Positions 15,226-18,494 of a stretch of 18,494 bases of DNA are shown piece by piece (within the stretch, counting starts at the first letter, position 1; the number at the start of each line of letters is the position of its first letter). This DNA is from an uncultured Ruminiclostridium sp. (GTDB lineage Bacteria; Bacillota; Clostridia; Oscillospirales; Ruminococcaceae): contig CAJUFF010000007.1 of the NCBI GenBank assembly GCA_910585505.1, positions 1-18,494 on the forward strand, given 5' to 3'. The position numbers and the translations under genes were made by a program. Below the pieces are notes generated by a model that saw only the letters and a program-made list of their open reading frames with translations, ran no database searches and was not told where the DNA came from.

Positions 15226-15777
15226 TTATATAAGTTGGACTTCTAAGCATACATAGTGTTTTCCGGGCTCATTTACGATTCTTGTTCCGGTGATTCTGTA
15301 TGAAGTGTCGCGTGCCAAAAGTATTTCCGGCTCGGTTCGAGTATGCTTCAGCTCTGAGTAACCCCTGAGGTCGATAAAAGAAACGTTTGGAGAAGGCGTT
15401 ATTTCCAGAAGGATTCCTTTGTTTCCGCCGGATGCGTAATTTTCGGCGCATCTTTTTATATCGGATGTTGAGGTGTACGCTTTCCATCTTCTTGTTTTCC
15501 CGTCTATCAGAGACGAAAGCCTATCTGTGGTTTTTTTGCCGAATTCGTCCGGTCCCGTTCCACGGTAAAGCACCGGAAAGTGGCTTAATACATCCGGTAC
15601 CATTCTGCTGTCAATACTTCTTATGATATTTTCCAATTTTTCTATTTGGGTATGTGTAAGAACCATACCGTTAGGCAGATGTGTGGGCGGAACTCCTTTT
15701 ATTTTCCTGAGATATTGGTTGACAGCCTTATAATCACCGTTTTTGTAAACCTTTATACCGTAATTGGGATATGGCAT
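15226..15777 (-). CDS. compact ADP-ribosyltransferase (R-S-E class, exoenzyme-like)
   Basis: A 183-aa protein with all three parts of the R-S-E mono-ADP-ribosyltransferase signature. These are Arg72 in VLYRG, STS at 103-105 in AYTSTS, and the ExE pair Glu149/Glu151 in RTEPEILL. The family moves ADP-ribose from NAD+ to a target, and ExE usually goes with arginine as acceptor. The frame is open to 15825, but the ATG at 15777 has AAAGGAG (15792-15786) 8 nt upstream and is preferred. There is no signal peptide, membrane segment or delivery domain, and the first 65 residues are a short helical region. It is alone on its strand, divergent from a DUF2589 pair. It may be a toxin, a phage-related modifier or a defence effector, and context does not say which. 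Confidence 0.75.
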   Translation of the reverse strand: MPYPNYGIKVYKNGDYKAVNQYLRKIKGVPPTHLPNGMVLTHTQIEKLENIIRSIDSRMVPDVLSHFPVLYRGTGPDEFGKKTTDRLSSLIDGKTRRWKAYTSTSDIKRCAENYASGGNKGILLEITPSPNVSFIDLRGYSELKHTRTEPEILLARDTSYRITGTRIVNEPGKHYVCLEVQLI

Positions 15778-15954
15778 TTTAACAGCTCCTTTCGCTTTGG
15801 AATCTGCCTCCACATGATACTGCACGCATTTTGTGAAGATAGATTCTTACTTTTTGTGCTCGAATTTTTATTGTTAAAGCATATGAAAAATATTTTTGTA
15901 ATATGCAGAAGTTGTCCTACATATATATTAGCATAATAAAAAGGACAATCATTA

Positions 15955-16068
15955 AGAGCCTGTTTTTTATACATATACTATGAGCTTTTTCGTAAAACTT
16001 TGCCGATAACTTGTTATTGACAAAATTTGATTGAAAACTCATGAAGGAATCTTGTTAAAACAGGCTCT
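15955..16068. repeat. 114-bp element with perfect 12-bp terminal inverted repeats
   Basis: AGAGCCTGTTTT (15955-15966) is matched exactly by its reverse complement AAAACAGGCTCT (16057-16068). Further inside, ATGAGCTTTT on the left partly matches ATGAGTTTTC on the complement of the right, so the arms are longer but imperfect. The ends look like insertion-sequence termini and the interior is too short to code for a transposase, which suggests a MITE or a deletion relic. It fills the gap between the divergent ADP-ribosyltransferase and the first DUF2589 gene and ends 36 nt before the latter, so it may supply promoter sequence to it. Confidence 0.65.
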
Positions 16069-16104
16069 GTACCAATCTGCGGTAAAAAGAAAGGAAGTTT
16101 CGAA

Positions 16105-16602
16105 ATGAGGAAAAATAACGAAAACAAAAACGAATTTACTCTTTCTGATGTTATAAGAGGTATACAGCACTGTGTAAATTCAAGCGTTGAGATAGCCGAA
16201 CAGCACTATATAAAAACGATGGAAAAGTTTTTTTATAATGACGGAACACCGGTTACCAAGACAATTAATATAAACGAAAATTCACAGATAGAAGTGCCGT
16301 TGATCTGTTTAAGTAATCACGGAAGCCTCGATTTTGAGGAAATGCGGATAAAAACAAAGATGAGTATAGACAATATACGCGAAAAATCTGTTGAAAACGA
16401 ACTTATGTCTGCTTCGGATGAGCATGGCGAATTTACGCGCGGATCATTTTCGGTTTCATTGGGGAGTGTACATAAGGACAACAACGAAGCGTCGTTGGCG
16501 GAAATTGAAATGGTATTCAAGCGGAACGATCCTCCCGAAGCACTATCAAGGGTTATTGATTATATCAATAATATGATCAAAATTAAAGAAAACGAGGATT
16601 AA
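16105..16602 (+). CDS. DUF2589-like protein, first of a pair
   Basis: A 165-aa protein of unknown function, with no signal peptide. It has an N-terminal helical stretch (TLSDVIRGIQHCVNSSVEIAEQHYI, within 12-36), a central beta-rich region (VPLICLSNHGSLDFEEMRIKTKM, within 64-88) and a C-terminal helix PEALSRVIDYIN (144-155). The same three-part plan, and nearly the same C-terminal motif, occur in the second protein downstream, so the two are paralogues. Assignment to DUF2589 is from recall of that family and is firmer for the second protein. The ATG follows AAAGGAAG. A strong terminator-like hairpin separates it from its partner. Confidence 0.65.
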   Translation: MRKNNENKNEFTLSDVIRGIQHCVNSSVEIAEQHYIKTMEKFFYNDGTPVTKTININENSQIEVPLICLSNHGSLDFEEMRIKTKMSIDNIREKSVENELMSASDEHGEFTRGSFSVSLGSVHKDNNEASLAEIEMVFKRNDPPEALSRVIDYINNMIKIKENED

Positions 16603-16603
16603 C

Positions 16604-16714
16604 AATCTTTGGTTAATGTATAGATAAATAATATGGATGACCAAAGATTAGTGCTTAGCATGCAATCTTTAATCGAGTCTATAACTTGATTAAAGATTGG
16701 CATAAGCTATTTTT
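16604..16714 (+). terminator. tandem stem-loops between the DUF2589 genes, second terminator-like
   Basis: Two inverted repeats share the same core. AATCTTTGG (16604-16612) pairs with CCAAAGATT (16641-16649). Then CAATCTTTAATC (16663-16674) pairs with GATTAAAGATTG (16688-16699), and can be extended by GCTTA (16653-16657) / TAAGC (16703-16707). TATTTTTAT follows the second stem, so it may terminate part of the transcription from the first DUF2589 gene. Confidence 0.6.
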
Positions 16715-16764
16715 ATCCTCGGAATTAAAGCGGCGTTTTGCCCCTTTAAGAAAGGAAGAAATCT

Positions 16765-17382
16765 ATGAATCATGAAATCGTAAGCGGAATCGTAAACTCT
16801 TTGCCCATCGAAAAGATGGTTGCCGCGCCTTTAGTTGCGGCCGTAAAAGCCCAAAGTGAAATGAGCCTGTCGCTCGCTCATTTTATTCAGGACGTAGGTA
16901 TTGACAAAGACGGCAACATGCGTATGGTTACTCTGAAGTATGAGGAATCATCGTCCGATCCTTCAACTCCTGGTCAGACCCGTTATATTCAGGCTCCGTT
17001 CCTCGCTATGACCGGACTTCCGAATCTGGCGGTTGAAAGTGCGGATATTTCCTTTGATCTTGAGGTCAACACTGCGGAGGAAGATAAGAACATAAATAAG
17101 GAAGACGCCAATATAACTACAGAGTATAAATCATGGTGGAGCCCCGTTACCGCGAAATTCACGGGTAACGTTACACATAGCAGTGAACAGACAAGGAGCA
17201 CCGACACAAGAGCGAAATACACCTTTAACATTTCCGCCCGAAAGCAGGGTACTCCCGAAGCGTTTTCAAGAATAATAGACGCCATTACAAATACCGTAGC
17301 AAATCCTACCGCCAATAAACCTGCAAATGACAAACCTCTGATAGAAGAAAAATCCGGAGGCGGAGGAGATAAAGAGAAATAA
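16765..17382 (+). CDS. DUF2589 family protein, second of a pair
   Basis: A 205-aa protein of unknown function that fits DUF2589. Its N-terminal helix VAAPLVAAVKAQSEMSLSLAHFIQDVG (19-45) is the family hallmark. A beta-rich region follows, including YIQAPFLAMTGLPNLAVESADISFDLEV, where one face is hydrophobic. The closing motif PEAFSRIIDAIT (164-175) mirrors PEALSRVIDYIN of the first protein. The tail is low-complexity and charged (PTANKPANDK ... SGGGGDKEK), probably disordered. The ATG follows AAAGGAAG (16751-16758), the same ribosome site as its partner. No transmembrane segment or signal is seen, so a cytoplasmic, self-associating protein is the likeliest reading. Confidence 0.78.
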   Translation: MNHEIVSGIVNSLPIEKMVAAPLVAAVKAQSEMSLSLAHFIQDVGIDKDGNMRMVTLKYEESSSDPSTPGQTRYIQAPFLAMTGLPNLAVESADISFDLEVNTAEEDKNINKEDANITTEYKSWWSPVTAKFTGNVTHSSEQTRSTDTRAKYTFNISARKQGTPEAFSRIIDAITNTVANPTANKPANDKPLIEEKSGGGGDKEK

Positions 17383-17411
17383 TCCTATAGCCTCTTGATA
17401 TTTTTTCGGAA

Positions 17412-17422
17412 TAAGAGCCTGT
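17412..17422. repeat. TAAGAGCCTGT, second copy of the transposon-end-like repeat
   Basis: This 11-base sequence is identical to 15953-15963, the left end of the 114-bp inverted-repeat element. The two direct copies bracket the DUF2589 pair. A related AGAGGCTGT lies at 17512-17520. It may be the remains of an insertion-sequence end. Confidence 0.5.
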
Positions 17423-17475
17423 CCACATAGGAATGGTTCTATATCACAGACGACTATTACAAATTAAATTTTGAT

Positions 17476-17509
17476 ATTATGCCGGAGTAATAAGCTTCGG
17501 CATAATTTT
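17476..17509 (+). terminator. terminator after the DUF2589 pair
   Basis: ATTATGCCGGAG (17476-17487) pairs with CTTCGGCATAAT (17495-17506) with one G-T wobble and a 7-nt loop, followed by TTTTA. It lies 94 nt after the stop of the second DUF2589 gene. Confidence 0.75.
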
Positions 17510-17930
17510 ATAGAGGCTGTTGTGAAAAGGTATTGTTACAATCGGATATTATCAGATCAAATTTATAAAGAAAATGAAACAGATGTATATGGAAGGATTT
17601 TGAACAATACTTTACAAAACCAGGAAAATATGTTATAATAACCCCAGATAGCGGAAAGAGGAAGAATTTTTTTAACGTCTGAGAACATTTTACCGTTTTA
17701 TAGGAATCGCTCCCTGCGGTCGCTCCTTTTATGTTATAATATTCATTAATCCACCAATGAAGCTTTATCGGCAATACTTGCCGCAAATAAAAAATCTCTG
17801 CGTCAAAAATGTTGGCAATATCGCATATTGTTTTTTGTTTCCGTATGAGGATAGAAGTTAAATAAATATTTACGTATTTTTATGCCTGATATTTTAAGGC
17901 GGAAAGTTTTGGTAAAGTTTTAAAAAAACT
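17510..17930. other. AT-rich spacer without a supported gene
   Basis: No frame here has a ribosome site and a plausible protein. The stretch holds an isolated promoter-like pair, TTTACA (17611-17616) and TATAAT (17634-17639) with a 17-nt spacer, with nothing convincing downstream. A short GC-rich patch (17705-17727) with a repeated CGCTCC stands out against its AT-rich surroundings. The AGAGGCTGT at 17512 resembles a transposon end. Together this reads as decayed mobile-element DNA. Confidence 0.5.
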
Positions 17931-17931
17931 G

Positions 17932-17960
17932 TTGACTTTTCGATAAAAATATTATATAAT
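17932..17960 (+). promoter_or_regulatory. promoter of the tRNA-Gly gene
   Basis: A -35 TTGACT (17932-17937) and -10 TATAAT (17955-17960) with a 17-nt spacer lie 20 nt upstream of the tRNA 5' end, so transcription would start close to the mature end. Confidence 0.8.
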
Positions 17961-17980
17961 ATACTTGCATTGAAATTTAT

Positions 17981-18055
17981 GCGGATTTAGCTCATCCGGT
18001 AGAGCATCGGCTTCCCAAGCCGAATGGGCGGGTTCGAGTCCCGTAATCCGCTCCA
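17981..18055 (+). tRNA. tRNA-Gly, anticodon CCC
   Basis: A 75-nt cloverleaf with encoded CCA. The acceptor stem GCGGATT pairs with AATCCGC (18045-18051). The D arm is GCTC...GAGC, the anticodon stem TCGGC / GCCGA closes the loop TTCCCAA with anticodon CCC (reads GGG), and the T arm contains GGTTCGAGTCC. The discriminator base is T, as usual for bacterial glycine tRNAs. It reads plus-strand and is probably a single-gene unit. Confidence 0.95.
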
Positions 18056-18069
18056 AAAACAAAAAACCT

Positions 18070-18110
18070 AAATCCGCATTATGACCGCAATTTTATCATA
18101 ATGCGGATTT
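18070..18110 (+). terminator. perfect 15-bp hairpin after tRNA-Gly
   Basis: AAATCCGCATTATGA (18070-18084) pairs exactly with TCATAATGCGGATTT (18096-18110), with an 11-nt loop. The T-run is short (TTT then CTC), so it is a moderate terminator. The stem includes ATGCGGATTT, the same bases as the tRNA 5' end. Confidence 0.65.
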
Positions 18111-18233
18111 CTCATTCACAAAAAATCCCTTTAAAATTTTATAATAAGAAAAAATAATAAATAAAAGACAAATTTAAATTTATTTTAAAAATATATGTTA
18201 GGCAATACATAGGAGTGAAAGGAACTTTTAAAA

Positions 18234-18494
18234 ATGTTTGAAGTAAAAGACAGTTTTTATCTGAATAATAAGCCCTTTAAGGTAATTTCCGGCGCTCTTC
18301 ACTATTTTCGAACTCTTCCCGGATACTGGGAGGATCGCTTGAAAAAGCTTAAGGCAATGGGTTGCAACACTGTGGAAACCTATATACCATGGAATTTTCA
18401 CGAGCCGAAAAAAGGCGAATTTCACTGGGACGGTATGAGGGACATATGCCGTTTTATAGAGATCGCCGAAGAAATCGGACTTTATATGATAATA
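18234..18494 (+). CDS. GH35 beta-galactosidase, 5' part only
   Basis: The first 87 codons of a glycoside hydrolase family 35 enzyme; the gene continues beyond the window. The start MFEVKDSFYLNNKPFKVISG leads into SGALHYFR (19-26) and NTVETYIPWNFHEP (45-58), both hallmarks of the N-terminal TIM barrel of GH35. The two catalytic glutamates lie downstream of the window edge. No signal peptide is present, so the enzyme is probably cytoplasmic and acts on imported galactosides. The ATG follows AAAGGAA (18218-18224). No convincing promoter is seen in the AT-rich upstream stretch. Confidence 0.9.
   Translation, partial: MFEVKDSFYLNNKPFKVISGALHYFRTLPGYWEDRLKKLKAMGCNTVETYIPWNFHEPKKGEFHWDGMRDICRFIEIAEEIGLYMII

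Noticed and set aside
15078..16028. AAATTTTGTCAA (15078-15089) and TTGACAAAATTT (16017-16028) as inverted repeats flanking the ADP-ribosyltransferase gene
   Set aside because: Twelve-base AT-rich matches are expected by chance in spacers of this composition, and the two copies lie in different contexts with no extension of the match.
17508..17786. A 92-codon open frame on the minus strand in the spacer before the tRNA
   Set aside because: No ribosome site, no family resemblance and unusual composition. The surrounding DNA looks decayed.
17981..18055. tRNA-Gly as an attachment site for an integrated island
   Set aside because: No second copy of the tRNA 3' end is present and no integrase gene is seen. 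The accessory genes lie on the 5' side, whereas integration usually uses the 3' end.
1..18494. CRISPR array
   Set aside because: No regularly spaced direct repeats of 20-40 bases were seen on reading the intergenic regions.

Overview
The window looks like chromosomal DNA from an anaerobic, low-GC Firmicute of the class Clostridia, probably an Oscillospiraceae/Ruminococcaceae-type gut or rumen bacterium. This is inferred from strong AGGAGG-type ribosome sites, several TTG/GTG starts, AT-rich spacers, a NrdG-type radical SAM activase (strict or facultative anaerobe), a LytTR/DUF3021 regulatory pair and a GH35 beta-galactosidase. No species can be named from the sequence alone.

Positions 1-11430 hold one long plus-strand arginine-biosynthesis operon. 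Behind a sigma-A-type promoter and a perfect inverted repeat that is a candidate ArgR operator, the order is argG, argH, an AadA-like nucleotidyltransferase, a PfkB-family kinase, argC (short type 2 form), an unrecognised 223-aa protein, argJ, argB, argD, a GNAT acetyltransferase and argF. A strong intrinsic terminator follows. ArgJ, ArgB, ArgC, ArgD, ArgF, ArgG and ArgH together make arginine from glutamate by the acetyl-recycling route. Four genes are passengers with no obvious role in that pathway. Two non-coding structures stand out inside the operon: a double hairpin between argG and argH, and a 154-bp long-inverted-repeat element that fills the argB-argD gap.

Positions 11430-12510 hold a two-gene LytTR regulator plus DUF3021 membrane protein module of the HdrRM/BrsRM type, with its own promoter, candidate LytTR binding sites and a terminator that probably works in both directions. 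Positions 12585-15010 hold a tightly overlapped minus-strand operon: a 4-oxalocrotonate tautomerase-like protein, a NrdG-like activase and an orphan OppA-type lipoprotein.

Positions 15100-17930 are accessory in character. A compact ADP-ribosyltransferase (intact R / STS / ExE motifs) on the minus strand lies opposite a plus-strand pair of DUF2589-type proteins. Small inverted repeats with transposon-end-like TAAGAGCCTGT sequences lie between and after them. This is the best candidate for a poorly described system, though a functional link between the genes is only inferred from adjacency. The stretch from 17510 to 17930 looks like decayed, non-coding DNA.

The window ends with a tRNA-Gly(CCC) gene, a perfect 15-bp hairpin that repeats part of the tRNA 5' end, and the first 87 codons of a GH35 beta-galactosidase that runs off the end.
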